Shown: piece after piece, positions 30,409 to 41,297 of the stretch | Layout of the letters: each line of letters begins with the position of its first letter | Numbering within the stretch: the first letter of the stretch is position 1 | Source of the DNA: Brachybacterium avium | GTDB lineage: Bacteria > Actinomycetota > Actinomycetes > Actinomycetales > Dermabacteraceae | DNA: 64,000 nt | NCBI RefSeq assembly: GCF_002216795.1 | Contig: NZ_CP022316.1 | Coordinates: 186,001 to 250,000 of the forward strand | Direction: 5' to 3' | Notes under the pieces: generated by a model | Told to the model about the DNA's origin: nothing | What the model saw: the letters and a program-made list of their open reading frames with translations, nothing else | Databases searched by the model: none | Program-made: the position numbers and the translations under genes

Positions 30409-30837
30409 ATGCAACGGAACACCCGCCAGCGCTCTGCGATCCTCGAGACGCTCTCGCGGCAGGACGACTTCCGCAGCGCCCAGCAGATCCATGAGCAGAT
30501 GAAGGCCGACGGGGAGACCGTGGGCCTGGCCACGGTGTACCGGAACCTCCAGGTCCTCTCCCGCTCCGGCCGGCTCGATGTGCTGGTGGCGGGCGATGGT
30601 GAGTCCCTGTACCGCCAGTGCGAGGACACCGGGCACCATCATCATCTGGTGTGTCGGGAATGCGGCCGCACCGTGGAGTTCCTCGCTCCGAAGCTCGAGA
30701 GCTCGATGGACGCGATCGCTCATGAGCACGGCTTCACCGACGTGGACCACACCCTCGAGGTGTTCGGGCTGTGCAGCGACCACGGTACCCGCGAGGCGGA
30801 GGCCGCCGAAGAAGAGGGCGAGGACCAGGCCCGATGA
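30409..30837 (+). CDS. zur: Fur-family transcriptional regulator, zinc-type (Zur)
   Basis: Zinc-responsive repressor. The 142-residue product has a winged helix (RNTRQRSAILETL... VGLATVYRNLQVL) and a dimerisation/metal domain with HHHHLVCRECG near residues 75-85. Members normally end with a second CxxC pair; here that site reads LCSDHG, so the last cysteine is replaced by histidine, which can still ligate zinc. Position directly after znuACB and the Zur box at znuA support Zur rather than Fur. It overlaps the next gene by 4 bp. Confidence 0.9.
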   Translation: MQRNTRQRSAILETLSRQDDFRSAQQIHEQMKADGETVGLATVYRNLQVLSRSGRLDVLVAGDGESLYRQCEDTGHHHHLVCRECGRTVEFLAPKLESSMDAIAHEHGFTDVDHTLEVFGLCSDHGTREAEAAEEEGEDQAR

Positions 30838-31469
30838 TGGAGTGGATCCAGAATCTGCCGCTGCTGCCCGCAGTGGGGTTCCTGTACGTGGTGATCTGGT
30901 GCCGGGCGGGAGCGACCTATCTCGTCGGTCGTGGGGCCCGACGGGCCGCGCATCGTGGCCGCATCGCCGCCTTCCTGGACTCGCCGAACGTCACCCGGGC
31001 CACCGAGCTGATCCATCGCTGGGGCGCTCCGGTGGTCGCGCTGAGCTTCCTCACCGTCGGTTTCCAGACCGCGGCCAATGCGGCGGCCGGCCTGACCGGC
31101 ATGCCCGCCAAGCGGTATCTGCCGGCTCTCGCGATCGGGGGACTGGCCTGGTCCTTCATCTACGCGACCGTGGGCCTGGTGGCGTTCATGGCCTGGTTCG
31201 AGCTGTTCCTCGTCTCGCCGTGGGGTGCCGTTGCGGTGCTCACGCTGGTGGTGGTGCTGATCGCAGTGCTGCTGCGGCACCGGCGCCGTACCGGCGGGAT
31301 CAGCAGCGCCCAGACGATGCAGGCAGGCGATGCCGCAACGGACGCAGGCCCCGTCGAAGCGTCTGCGCATCCAGCAGGATCGCCGCAGGATGCGGCGGGG
31401 TCCGTGGGCGCAACCGCGGAGCCGCCGCTGGCCGGAGCGTCCTCCCCCACCCGCGAGCAGCGGGCGTAG
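30834..31469 (+). CDS. DedA/VTT-like membrane protein
   Basis: 211-residue membrane protein with about four hydrophobic segments. The central region (IHRWGAPVVALSFLTVGFQTAANAAAGLTGMP, about residues 60-92) resembles the DedA/SNARE-associated (VTT) motif, in which a re-entrant helix is followed by a Gly/Pro-rich turn; these proteins move phospholipids such as undecaprenyl phosphate. The last 60 residues are Ala/Pro-rich and likely disordered. Its ATG overlaps the zur stop. Assignment to the DedA family is by pattern only and it is shorter than canonical DedA. Confidence 0.65.
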   Translation: MMEWIQNLPLLPAVGFLYVVIWCRAGATYLVGRGARRAAHRGRIAAFLDSPNVTRATELIHRWGAPVVALSFLTVGFQTAANAAAGLTGMPAKRYLPALAIGGLAWSFIYATVGLVAFMAWFELFLVSPWGAVAVLTLVVVLIAVLLRHRRRTGGISSAQTMQAGDAATDAGPVEASAHPAGSPQDAAGSVGATAEPPLAGASSPTREQRA

Positions 31470-31519
31470 CCGCCCCGTCCGCTCGGACGCACTCGGCCCG
31501 CACGCCGCGGACGACCGGC

Positions 31520-32329
31520 TCAGCCCCCCGCGGTCTCCTGATCGGGGGCGTCGACCGCGCCCCCGTACCGGCGGTCCCGACGGGCGTACTCGGTGATCGC
31601 CCTCCACAGCACCCGCCGGTCCACATCCGGCCACAGCTCCTCGACGAACACCAGCTCGGCGTAGGCCGCCTGCCACAGCAGGAAGTTCGAGGTGCGCTGC
31701 TCGCCGCTGGTGCGCAGGAACAGGTCCACATCCGGCATGTCCGGATCGTTCAGGTGGCGGGCGAAGCTCTTCATGGTGATGCCCCGACCGCTGATCCGCC
31801 CAGCCCGGGCCTCCTCCGCGATCTCACGCACCGCATCGACGATCTCGGCCCGGCCGCCGTGGTTCACGCACATGTACAGCGTCATCCGGGTATTGGTGCG
31901 GGTGAGCTGCTCCGCTTCCTTCAGCTCTCTGATGACGCTCCCCCACAGCCGCTGCTCGCGGCCGATCCACTTGATCCGCACCCCCCAGGCGTTCAGGGTG
32001 TCCCGCTGGCGGCGCAGCACGGAGCGGGAGAAGCCCATCAGGAAGCGCACCTCCTCTGGGGAGCGCTTCCAGTTCTCGGTCGAGAAGGCGTAGGCGGACA
32101 GATGCGTCACCCCGATCTGCAGGGCGCCGGCGACCACGTCCAGCAGCGCCGCCTCCCCGGCCTCGTGACCCGCGGTGCGGGGCAGACCCTGCCGGTTCGC
32201 CCAGCGGCCGTTGCCGTCCATGACCACTGCGACATGGCCGGGGATGGTCGGGGCGGGCAGCTGCGGGGGCCGTGCGCCGCTGGGATGCTCGTACGGCTCC
32301 CGGTACCCGTGGCGGGTCGCAGCGGGCAT
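31520..32329 (-). CDS. uppS: Isoprenyl transferase (undecaprenyl/decaprenyl diphosphate synthase)
   Basis: Cis-prenyltransferase making the lipid carrier for peptidoglycan. The 269-residue product has catalytic Asp38 in [16 protein letters not shown], then [15 protein letters not shown] and the diphosphate-binding [15 protein letters not shown] near residue 210. AGGAGG lies 5 nt before the ATG. It follows recO on the same strand with 39 bp between, a common actinobacterial pair. Confidence 0.96.
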   Translation of the reverse strand: MPAATRHGYREPYEHPSGARPPQLPAPTIPGHVAVVMDGNGRWANRQGLPRTAGHEAGEAALLDVVAGALQIGVTHLSAYAFSTENWKRSPEEVRFLMGFSRSVLRRQRDTLNAWGVRIKWIGREQRLWGSVIRELKEAEQLTRTNTRMTLYMCVNHGGRAEIVDAVREIAEEARAGRISGRGITMKSFARHLNDPDMPDVDLFLRTSGEQRTSNFLLWQAAYAELVFVEELWPDVDRRVLWRAITEYARRDRRYGGAVDAPDQETAGG

Positions 32330-32368
32330 GTGGTCCTCCTGAGGGGTCGTGGCGGGCGCGTTCAGCGC

Positions 32369-33103
32369 TCAGCGCTCTACGTAATGCAGGGAGCGTACGG
32401 AGCGCTCGAGATGCCAGGTGATCGTGTCGGTGATCAGGCGGCCGGCCTCGTGCATGACCGCGTCCTCGGCCCCGAGCACATTCTCCCAGTCCCCGGCGAG
32501 CAGGAAGATCATGTGCTCGATCGCGGCCTGGCGCACCGCGATCGCGCCCGGGCGGCGGCACGAGGTGCACACCAGCCCGCCAGCCCGGATGTCGAGGGCG
32601 TGATGGGGCCCGTCGGCCCCGCACGAGGCGCAGACCCGCAGCTCCGGTGCCCAGCCGGAGACGGCGAGGGTGCGGATGAGGAACGAGTCCAGCACCAGCG
32701 GGGGCGGGATCCGGCCCTCTCCCATCGCCCGCAGCGCCCCGACGAGCATCAGGAACCCGCGCTGGTTCGGATCGACCATCTCGTCGGTGAGCCGGTCCGT
32801 GGTCTCCAGCATGGCGCTGGCGGCGGTGAAGCGGCCGTAGTCGGCGCTGATCCCGACGGCGAAGGCCTCGATCGTCACCACCTGGGTGACGGTGTGCAGG
32901 GACTTCCCGGCGTGCAGCTGGACGTCGACCAGGTTGAAGGGCTCCAGGCGCGCACCGAAGCGGCTGCCGGTGCGACGCACGCCCTTGGCGACCGCACGCA
33001 CCTTGCCATGGCGGCGCGTGAGCAACGTGATGATGCGATCGGCCTCACCCAGCGGATGGGTGCGCAGGACGATCGCATCGTCGCGGTAGAGCTTCTGCAG
33101 CAT
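32369..33103 (-). CDS. recO: DNA repair protein RecO
   Basis: Loads RecA with RecR and RecF during recombinational repair. The 244-residue product has the N-terminal OB-fold (LYRDDAIVLRTHPLGEADRI), the helix region and a zinc-finger pair CASC...CTSC near residues 157-180. ATG at 33103 is used; an in-frame TTG at 33109 is also possible. A -10-like TAGGCT (minus strand 33113-33118) lies immediately upstream, so the mRNA may lack a leader. Confidence 0.95.
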   Translation of the reverse strand: MLQKLYRDDAIVLRTHPLGEADRIITLLTRRHGKVRAVAKGVRRTGSRFGARLEPFNLVDVQLHAGKSLHTVTQVVTIEAFAVGISADYGRFTAASAMLETTDRLTDEMVDPNQRGFLMLVGALRAMGEGRIPPPLVLDSFLIRTLAVSGWAPELRVCASCGADGPHHALDIRAGGLVCTSCRRPGAIAVRQAAIEHMIFLLAGDWENVLGAEDAVMHEAGRLITDTITWHLERSVRSLHYVER

Positions 33104-33331
33104 GATCAACCGAGCCTACGACCGCGGCCCACCGCCGAAGGGCAGGCCGGGCAGGTGTCGCCCAGGAGGTCCGTCACCTCCTGGGGTCCGACACCCATCT
33201 CGACCTCGACACCGGGCTCTGGACGCACCGAGCGGTCGGATCCGGCCATGACTCGGTGCGCGCACGGCATGATGGACCCCATCGACCGGGGCACCGACAT
33301 CAGCGCGGTGCGCGACGAGGAAGGAGCGGCC

Positions 33332-34048
33332 ATGGGGATCTTCTCGATGCTGCGTCGCGATGACTCAGCCAGGAGCACCGCGCGCGAGGCGATGAAGGAG
33401 GCACGCCGGGGCGGGGACGCTTCTCAGGGCGGGGCCCTGGAGCGCGTGGTGACCATGATCCGCGACATCGGTCTGGACGGGAAGCTGACCTATTCCTCGG
33501 CCGCGGACATCGCCCGCCGTGCCCAGCGCGGACGCGGTCGCCGTCATCCCCGGGTCGCGGTGCGCCGGATCGTGCGTCGCCATCGCCGGGGAGTGACGGT
33601 GGGCGGTTTCGTCACCGGGCTCGGCGGATTCGTCACCCTGCCGCTGCTGCTGCCCACCAACGTGGTCGAGTTCTACGTCCAGGCCACCCGCATGGTGGGG
33701 GCGATCGCGGCAGTGCGCGGCTACGACCTGGAGGATGAGGAGGTGCGGGTGCGGGTGCTCGCAGCGCTGCTCGGCGAGGAGTCCGGGGACGTGCTGAAGA
33801 ACGTCGGGCTCGGTCCGGTCGCCGGGGCCGCGGCCCGCAGCGTCGCCAAGACCCTGCCCGCAAGCCCGCAGTCCCAGGTGGCGAGCGCGATCGGCGGGCG
33901 CCTGCTGCGCCGCTTCGGACTGCGCTCGATCCGGCTGTTCGGCAAGGCGATCCCGGGACTGGGCGCTGTGCTCGGTGCGCTCACCGACCGCTCCCAGCTG
34001 AACAGGATCGCGGCCGTCGCCCGGAAGAGCTTCCCGCCGGTGGGCTGA
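33332..34048 (+). CDS. EcsC family protein
   Basis: 238-residue protein of the EcsC family, whose function is not established; in Bacillus it is linked to the Ecs ABC transporter. Features: a basic N-terminal half (RGRRHPRVAVRRIVRRHRRG), a Gly-rich hydrophobic stretch (VGGFVTGLGGFVTLPLLLPTNVVEF, about 88-112) and the conserved YDLEDEEVRVRVLAALLG. AAGGAG sits 5 nt before the ATG; upstream in-frame codons are less likely. Its stop overlaps the next start by one base (TGATG). Confidence 0.82.
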   Translation: MGIFSMLRRDDSARSTAREAMKEARRGGDASQGGALERVVTMIRDIGLDGKLTYSSAADIARRAQRGRGRRHPRVAVRRIVRRHRRGVTVGGFVTGLGGFVTLPLLLPTNVVEFYVQATRMVGAIAAVRGYDLEDEEVRVRVLAALLGEESGDVLKNVGLGPVAGAAARSVAKTLPASPQSQVASAIGGRLLRRFGLRSIRLFGKAIPGLGAVLGALTDRSQLNRIAAVARKSFPPVG

Positions 34049-34638
34049 TGCGGGTCTTCGTCGCGCTGCGGCCCTCACCGACGGCGCTGGAGCATCTGGA
34101 CTCGGCCCTCGAGGGCGTGCGGGGCCGCGCCGGCCGCGCGCTGCACTGGGGGGATCCGGCTCAGTGGCACCTGACTCTCGCCTTCCGCGCGGATCTTCCC
34201 GGCGGGGCTCTCCAGGACACGGTCGATCAGCTGGCGGCAGTCGCCGCCGAGCACCGGCCGCTGCCGCTCCAGCTGAGCGGGGCCGGCGTGTTCAGCGGCC
34301 GCACCCTGTGGATCGGGGTGGGCGGCGCGACCGAGGCCCTGTCCGCACTGATGGGCGAGACCCTGCTGGAGGGTGAGGACCGTGAGCGTCGGCGGGCGCA
34401 TCTGAGCGTCGCCCGCGTCTCCGCCCGGGCGCCCCGGGCGCCGCGCCGTCGGCGTCGCGGCGAGGCTCGCCCGCCGGATCCGACGCAGCTGCTGCTCGCG
34501 GACGCCGTCCATGCGCTGTCGGTCTATCGGGGCCCGCTCTGGGAGGCGTCCGAGCTCGAGGTGGTGGAGTCGGTGCTGGGACAGGGCCGGTCCGGTGGTC
34601 CGCTCCACGAGGTGCTCGCCGTGGTGCCGCTGGGCTGA
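34048..34638 (+). CDS. thpR: RNA 2',3'-cyclic phosphodiesterase (2H/LigT family)
   Basis: 2H phosphoesterase with the two His-x-Ser/Thr motifs, HLTLAF near residue 38 and HLSVAR near 118, spaced as in the family. Converts 2',3'-cyclic phosphates in RNA; the physiological role in bacteria is poorly known. 196 residues; the second half includes a run of Arg/Pro (RAPRAPRRRRRG). The ATG overlaps the EcsC stop, so they are co-translated. Converges on the M28 peptidase gene. Confidence 0.88.
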   Translation: MRVFVALRPSPTALEHLDSALEGVRGRAGRALHWGDPAQWHLTLAFRADLPGGALQDTVDQLAAVAAEHRPLPLQLSGAGVFSGRTLWIGVGGATEALSALMGETLLEGEDRERRRAHLSVARVSARAPRAPRRRRRGEARPPDPTQLLLADAVHALSVYRGPLWEASELEVVESVLGQGRSGGPLHEVLAVVPLG

Positions 34639-34694
34639 GGGACCGGATCCCCGCGGCGACCGGCCGGGCGGGCGGACGGGGGTGCCGGCCCGGT

Positions 34695-36971
34695 TCAGCG
34701 CGGCACCACGACGCTCACCTCCATGCGCGGCTGCACCAGGGAGACCTCCTCCCCCGGCGCGACCCAGCCGGCGGCGAGGCTGGGGTCATGGCTCCGCTCG
34801 ACCAGCGTGAGCTCTGCGCCCGGGGCCGCGGTGGCAGTGATGGTCACCCGCTGACCGGCGCGGACGCCGTGGACCGACAGCTGGTCCACCCCTTGCCCGG
34901 ACTCCACGGGAACCCCGTCGACGGCGATCCCCGTCAGCAGCCCGGTATCGGCCCTCAGCACCAGCGCTGAGGCATCCCGAGGAGCATCGACCGTGATCTC
35001 GAGCGCCCCTGCGGCGGAGACCTCTGCCGCGACCGCCGGGGCCTCGACGTCCGAGGAGGCGGAGGTGCCGTCCAGGGCGCGCCCCCAGGCGGTCGTGCCG
35101 GTGACCTCCCAGCGAGTGTCTCCGCTGCCGGCGTCCACCTGCGCGGTGACCAGCTCCTGGGCCGGCTCCGGGGAGGCGAGGGTCCAGGCCGTGCCGCCGA
35201 TGACCATGCCGAGGGCGAGGACCGCGGGCAGCACCGGGATCAGCAGCCGGTGGGGTCGGCGCACCGGACGCTCCCCCGCCAGCAGGACCGGGCGTCCGTG
35301 TCGGCCGGCGGTTCCCGCCAGCAGCAGCGGGCCCGCGGCGCCGAGCCCGATCAGGGCCGTGCCGGCCAGTCCCCCCGCCGCGGAGGCGATGCCGAACTCG
35401 GCCAGCGCCGAGAGCTGGGTGCCGAGCATCCAGGCCGTCGGCAGCAGCGCCGCAGCACGCACCAGCAGGCCCGGCAGGGGCGGCAGCAGAGCCGCGAGCA
35501 GCGTCCCCAGCGCCGCGATCGCGGCGGGCGGGATCATCGAGCTGCCGAGCGCGGGCGAGTAGACAGCGAGCACGGCCAGCAGGGTCGTGACCGCGAGAGC
35601 GCCCCCGAGCAGTGCCGCGGCCCGCGAGATCAGCAGGCGGGCGAGGACCCAGCCGGCCGTCACCGCGGTCGCAGCGATCAGCATCTCGGCGAGCAGGAAG
35701 GGGGTGGCCCGGACCGGTTCCCGGGTGGCCCCGGAGAGCATCTCCGGAGTGGCTGCAGCGGTGGCCGACCACAGCGCGAACGCACCGAGCACCCCGCCGG
35801 CCAGGACCAGCAGTCCGATCACCGCACCCGCGGCGGCGCCGGGGAGGGAGACCTCCGCCCGGCGCCGCCGCACCAGCAATGCGGCGAGGATCGCCAGCGG
35901 CCCCAGCAGGCCGAGACCGGTCACCAGCGCGGGCGGCATCTGCACCACGCCCCACGGCGCGGTGGTCTGCACCGGGTGCTCGTCTGCATGCTCCCGGAGA
36001 GCGGTGAGATCCCTGGCCCCGAGATCGCGGCTCAGCGCCAGGGTGAGATCGCCGTAGTGCTGGAGGCTGCCGGCGTCGAGGTGCGCGGCATCGTCCTGCG
36101 GGGAGTGGTACGCCCAGGCCTCATCGATGATGGCCATATCCATCCCCCACCAGCCGGCGTCCCGGTAGGAGCTGAAGTCGGTGTAGTTGGGGATGATGCC
36201 GAAAAGGGCATCGGTGAAGGATTCGAACTCGGGGTCCGGCGCTGACCCGATCACGGCGTGCATCGGCCCGCTCGCCCGGGTCACCAGCGGTCTCCCGGAG
36301 ATGCCGCGGGCCTCATGGTTCAGCACCACCACCGGTGCGGTGAGCTCCCTGCCGGGCCCGTCCAGGTAGGCATCCGAGCCCAGCAGGCCGCGCTCCTCGC
36401 CGTCGACCAGCAGGATCACCAGGTCATTGCGCAGCTCCTCCGGGCCCAGCACACGGACGGTCTCGAGGATCACCGCGAGGCCGACGCCGGCGTCGGCCGC
36501 TCCCGGGGCGCCGGGCACCGAGTCGATATGGGTGGCCAGCACGAGGGTCCCGGTGGGGTCGCTGCCCGCTCGGATGGCGATCAGGTTCCGCACGTATCCG
36601 GCGGAGGCCTCGTTCTCACGCGCCCGCACGCCGATGCCCTCCTGGGTCTCGGTCTCGAAGCCGAGCGCTGTCAGCTGGGCGGCGAGCTCGGCGTGGGCGC
36701 GGTCGTCCGCGTCCGAACCCAGGGGTCGCGGCTCATCGACCACGGAGGCGACGGCCTGCTGCGCGCGCTGGGCGCTGAAGACGTCCTGCGGGGCGGAGTC
36801 GTCCCGGGGCTCGGGCACACCGCGGAACGCGAATCCGGAGGCGACCACGGCGAGCAGCACCAGCAGCAGGAGGGCGGCATGCCATCGCGGAGCCGCCGCG
36901 AGCGGCTCCGGCGCGGCAGGATCGGTGCCGGCATGCTCGGTCGCAGCGCCGTCCTCGGGCGAAGTCGTCAT
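34695..36971 (-). CDS. M28-family zinc aminopeptidase with large multi-helix membrane domain
   Basis: 758 residues. After a signal-anchor helix (HAALLLLVLLAVVASGFAF, about 31-49) comes an M28 peptidase domain outside the membrane: ATHIDSVPGAPGAADAGVG and DGEERGLLGSDAYL carry the His, Asp and Glu zinc ligands and catalytic Glu, with HEARGISG and AYHSPQDD further on. About residues 340-600 hold roughly eight hydrophobic helices, followed by a beta-rich soluble tail. This resembles the eukaryotic ERMP1/Pff1 layout. A -10-like TAGACA (minus strand 36978-36983) lies 6 nt before the ATG, so the mRNA is probably leaderless. The substrate is unknown. Confidence 0.87.
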   Translation of the reverse strand: MTTSPEDGAATEHAGTDPAAPEPLAAAPRWHAALLLLVLLAVVASGFAFRGVPEPRDDSAPQDVFSAQRAQQAVASVVDEPRPLGSDADDRAHAELAAQLTALGFETETQEGIGVRARENEASAGYVRNLIAIRAGSDPTGTLVLATHIDSVPGAPGAADAGVGLAVILETVRVLGPEELRNDLVILLVDGEERGLLGSDAYLDGPGRELTAPVVVLNHEARGISGRPLVTRASGPMHAVIGSAPDPEFESFTDALFGIIPNYTDFSSYRDAGWWGMDMAIIDEAWAYHSPQDDAAHLDAGSLQHYGDLTLALSRDLGARDLTALREHADEHPVQTTAPWGVVQMPPALVTGLGLLGPLAILAALLVRRRRAEVSLPGAAAGAVIGLLVLAGGVLGAFALWSATAAATPEMLSGATREPVRATPFLLAEMLIAATAVTAGWVLARLLISRAAALLGGALAVTTLLAVLAVYSPALGSSMIPPAAIAALGTLLAALLPPLPGLLVRAAALLPTAWMLGTQLSALAEFGIASAAGGLAGTALIGLGAAGPLLLAGTAGRHGRPVLLAGERPVRRPHRLLIPVLPAVLALGMVIGGTAWTLASPEPAQELVTAQVDAGSGDTRWEVTGTTAWGRALDGTSASSDVEAPAVAAEVSAAGALEITVDAPRDASALVLRADTGLLTGIAVDGVPVESGQGVDQLSVHGVRAGQRVTITATAAPGAELTLVERSHDPSLAAGWVAPGEEVSLVQPRMEVSVVVPR

Positions 36972-37058
36972 GGGGACTGTCTATCCCTCTCCGGGGCCGG
37001 TAGCACCCCGCCCGGCCCAGGCGATGCACGATCGTGTCGTGTCGCCTCCGGCAGGGCC

Positions 37059-37985
37059 TCAGGAGCGCAGGACCTCGAGCCCCTCGAGGCCGGTGAGCCG
37101 TCCGGCCGCCTCGAGCAGCGCCGCTCGGAAGGCGAGCAGGGAGGGGTGACCGGCGGCGCCGGCCCGGGCCGCCGTGTACAGCGAACGATGGGGAGCACCG
37201 GGCAGTCGCACCACCCGGGTGCCGCCGAGATGCTCGGAGGCGATCAGCCCGGGCAGGAAGGCGACGGCGTGGCCGGTGCGCACCAGGTGCACCTGCAGCA
37301 GCGGATCGGGCGTGGCGAAGCGGACCCGCGGCTCGATCCCGGCCTCGCGCAGATAGGTCCGCGACCACGTCCCCGTGCGGGAGCCGGAGGGATCCAGCGC
37401 CCACGGGGCGTCCGCCAGCGCCTCGAGGGTGTGGACCTCGGCCCACGGGCCGAGATCCGGCAGCACCAGCAGCAGAGGATCCCGCAGCAGCGCCTCCCGG
37501 TCGGTGCCACGGCGCACCAGCTGCTGTCCGCCGGGATAGTCCTCACCGAGGATCACGTCATAGCGGTGGGCGAGCAGCCCCTCATAGGCGGCGTCGACCT
37601 CCTGCTGCGACATCTCCAGATGGAGATCCGGGTGCTGCTGGGCGAGCACGCTGACGGCCGCGGGTGCGAGCGCGATCATCGGGGTCTGGAAGGACGCCAC
37701 CCGGAGCATTCCGCTCGCCTCCCCCTGGGCGAGGGCGAGCTCGGCCTCGGCCGTCTCCAGCAGGCTCAGCATCTCCTCCGCCCGACGCGCCAGCTGCACG
37801 CCCGAATCGGTGAGCACCACCCTCCTGCCGACCTGCTGGAAGAGGGTGACCTTGGTCTCCCGCTCCAGCTGGGAGAGCTGCTGGGACACCGCCGACGCCG
37901 ACATCGAGTGGGCGCTCGCCACAGCGGTCATGGTCTGCAGCCTGCGCAGTTCGTGCAGCAGGAACAGACGATGCAGGTTCAACAT
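37059..37985 (-). CDS. LysR-family transcriptional regulator
   Basis: 308-residue regulator with an N-terminal winged helix (LFLLHELRRLQTMTAVASAHSMSASAVSQQLSQLE within residues 6-41) and a substrate-binding-like effector domain. It is divergent from an EamA-family exporter gene, the common LysR/target arrangement, and the TGAAG-N5-CTTCA palindrome between them is a good operator candidate. GGAGG lies close before the ATG at 37985; longer in-frame versions would start inside the shared promoter and are rejected. The inducer is unknown. Confidence 0.9.
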   Translation of the reverse strand: MLNLHRLFLLHELRRLQTMTAVASAHSMSASAVSQQLSQLERETKVTLFQQVGRRVVLTDSGVQLARRAEEMLSLLETAEAELALAQGEASGMLRVASFQTPMIALAPAAVSVLAQQHPDLHLEMSQQEVDAAYEGLLAHRYDVILGEDYPGGQQLVRRGTDREALLRDPLLLVLPDLGPWAEVHTLEALADAPWALDPSGSRTGTWSRTYLREAGIEPRVRFATPDPLLQVHLVRTGHAVAFLPGLIASEHLGGTRVVRLPGAPHRSLYTAARAGAAGHPSLLAFRAALLEAAGRLTGLEGLEVLRS

Positions 37986-38002
37986 GCCGCCTCCGATGAT
38001 CA

Positions 38003-38017
38003 TGAAGATTTGCTTCA
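38003..38017. promoter_or_regulatory. LysR-type operator
   Basis: TGAAG-ATTTG-CTTCA is a dyad with a 5-base spacer in the 91-bp gap between the divergent LysR and EamA genes, and fits the T-N11-A form expected for LysR-type sites. Confidence 0.55.
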
Positions 38018-38076
38018 CGATACAGGTCGGAAACATTCGCTGGACCTGGCGGGACAGTGGTGGGCACAGTGGAGTC

Positions 38077-39162
38077 GTGACAACCTCTCCCGCTTCCGCA
38101 CCAGCACCGTCGACCACCGGCGCCGCGAGCCCGTCGGGCTCCACCCGCGCCGTGCCCATGACACCGGTGCTGTTCATCCTCGGCTCCTGCTTCTCCCTGC
38201 AGTTCGGGGCCGCGCTGGCGACCCAGCTGTTCCCGGCGATCGGCTCCTGGGGCACCACCGCGCTGCGCCTCGGCATCGCCGCGATCGTGCTGCTGGTCAT
38301 CGTCCGCCCGAAGGTGCATCGCTTCACCCGGCAGCAGTGGATCGCGGTGATCGTCTTCGGCGTCGTCATCGGCTCGATGAACGGTGCCTTCTACGCCTCG
38401 ATCGAGCGCATCCCCCTGGGCACGGCGGTCGCCATCGAGTTCCTCGGACCGCTCACCGTCGCGGCGGTGCTCTCCACCCGCCGCTCGGACCTGCTGTGGG
38501 TGCTGCTGGCGCTGTCGGGGGTGGGGCTGTTCGGAGTGGAGTCCTTCACCGGGGCGGCCTCGCTGGACCTGCTCGGGGTGCTCTTCGCTCTGGTCGCCGC
38601 CGTGTTCTGGGGCCTGTACGTGCTCTCCAGCGCCCGCGTGGGCCAGCTGGTGGCCGGGCAGGACGGTCTCGCCGTCGCGATGGCGGTCGGCGCGCTCACC
38701 GTGCTCCCGCTCGGTGCACAGGGCGCCGCCGCGGGCATCATGGACCTGCGCCTGCTCGGCCTCGCCGCCGGCACCGCGCTGCTCGCCTCCGTGCTGCCGT
38801 ACACGCTCGAGCTCGCCGCGCTGCGACAGCTGCCCCGTCACGTCTTCGGGATCATGCTCAGCCTCGAGCCAGTGGTCGCCCTGCTGGCCGGGGTGCTGCT
38901 GATCGGGCAGGGCGCGACGCCGCTGCGGATCACGGCAGCGGTGCTGGTGGTGGTCGCGAGCGCGGGGGTCACGCTCACCGCTCGTCGCAGCCGGCCGGAG
39001 GAGCCCCAGCCCGTCGACGAGGAGCCCGGCTGGGATCTGCCCACACCCACCCATGCCACGGTCACCGGCGAGATGCCGATGCTCACCGAGCAGGAGCTGT
39101 GGGCCTACGAAGCGCCGGCGTCGTCCGGACCGGACCCCAGCGGAACGTCGCAGCGCGGCTGA
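38077..39162 (+). CDS. EamA-family (DMT) exporter, RhtA-like
   Basis: Ten-helix drug/metabolite transporter, 361 residues. Two EamA repeats are visible; SMNGAFYASIERIPLGTAVAIEFLGPL (within residues 98-125) and ALRQLPRHVFGIMLSLEPVVALLAG (about 247-271) are close to the RhtA threonine/homoserine exporter group. A 25-residue Ser/Pro/Thr-rich N-terminus and a 60-residue hydrophilic C-terminus flank the core. GTG at 38077 has only a weak GGAG upstream. Probably controlled by the divergent LysR protein. The substrate is inferred, not shown. Confidence 0.85.
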   Translation: MTTSPASAPAPSTTGAASPSGSTRAVPMTPVLFILGSCFSLQFGAALATQLFPAIGSWGTTALRLGIAAIVLLVIVRPKVHRFTRQQWIAVIVFGVVIGSMNGAFYASIERIPLGTAVAIEFLGPLTVAAVLSTRRSDLLWVLLALSGVGLFGVESFTGAASLDLLGVLFALVAAVFWGLYVLSSARVGQLVAGQDGLAVAMAVGALTVLPLGAQGAAAGIMDLRLLGLAAGTALLASVLPYTLELAALRQLPRHVFGIMLSLEPVVALLAGVLLIGQGATPLRITAAVLVVVASAGVTLTARRSRPEEPQPVDEEPGWDLPTPTHATVTGEMPMLTEQELWAYEAPASSGPDPSGTSQRG

Positions 39163-39184
39163 GACCTCCGCCCCACCGAACACG

Positions 39185-39234
39185 CATCGCGCCGTGAAAG
39201 GTACCAGCCAGCTGGCACTCTTCACGGCGCGATG
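39185..39234. terminator. Bidirectional terminator between EamA and leuA
   Basis: Perfect 14-bp outer stem (39185-39198 with 39221-39234) enclosing an inner CCAGC/GCTGG stem. It lies between the two converging genes. Confidence 0.88.
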
Positions 39235-39260
39235 GGCAGGCGAGGACCCGAGCCGGAGGC

Positions 39261-41201
<1,941 letters not shown>

Positions 41202-41203
41202 TC

Positions 41204-41209
41204 ACGGTA
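41204..41209 (-). promoter_or_regulatory. -10 element for the leuA leader transcript
   Basis: TACCGT on the minus strand, 7 nt before the leader ATG, consistent with initiation at or next to that ATG. Confidence 0.5.
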
Positions 41210-41297
41210 GCACCGTCGGCGCATCGCACAGGGAACTCTCACGATGCGAACGCCACGCAGCCCTCAGCGCCCCGCCCGGGCGTCAGAGCCCTCCGAC

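Noticed and set aside
30578-34048. 1156-codon frame running over zur to the EcsC gene
   Set aside because: It crosses four real genes in other frames; only its last 238 codons, from the ATG at 33332, encode a recognisable protein (EcsC).
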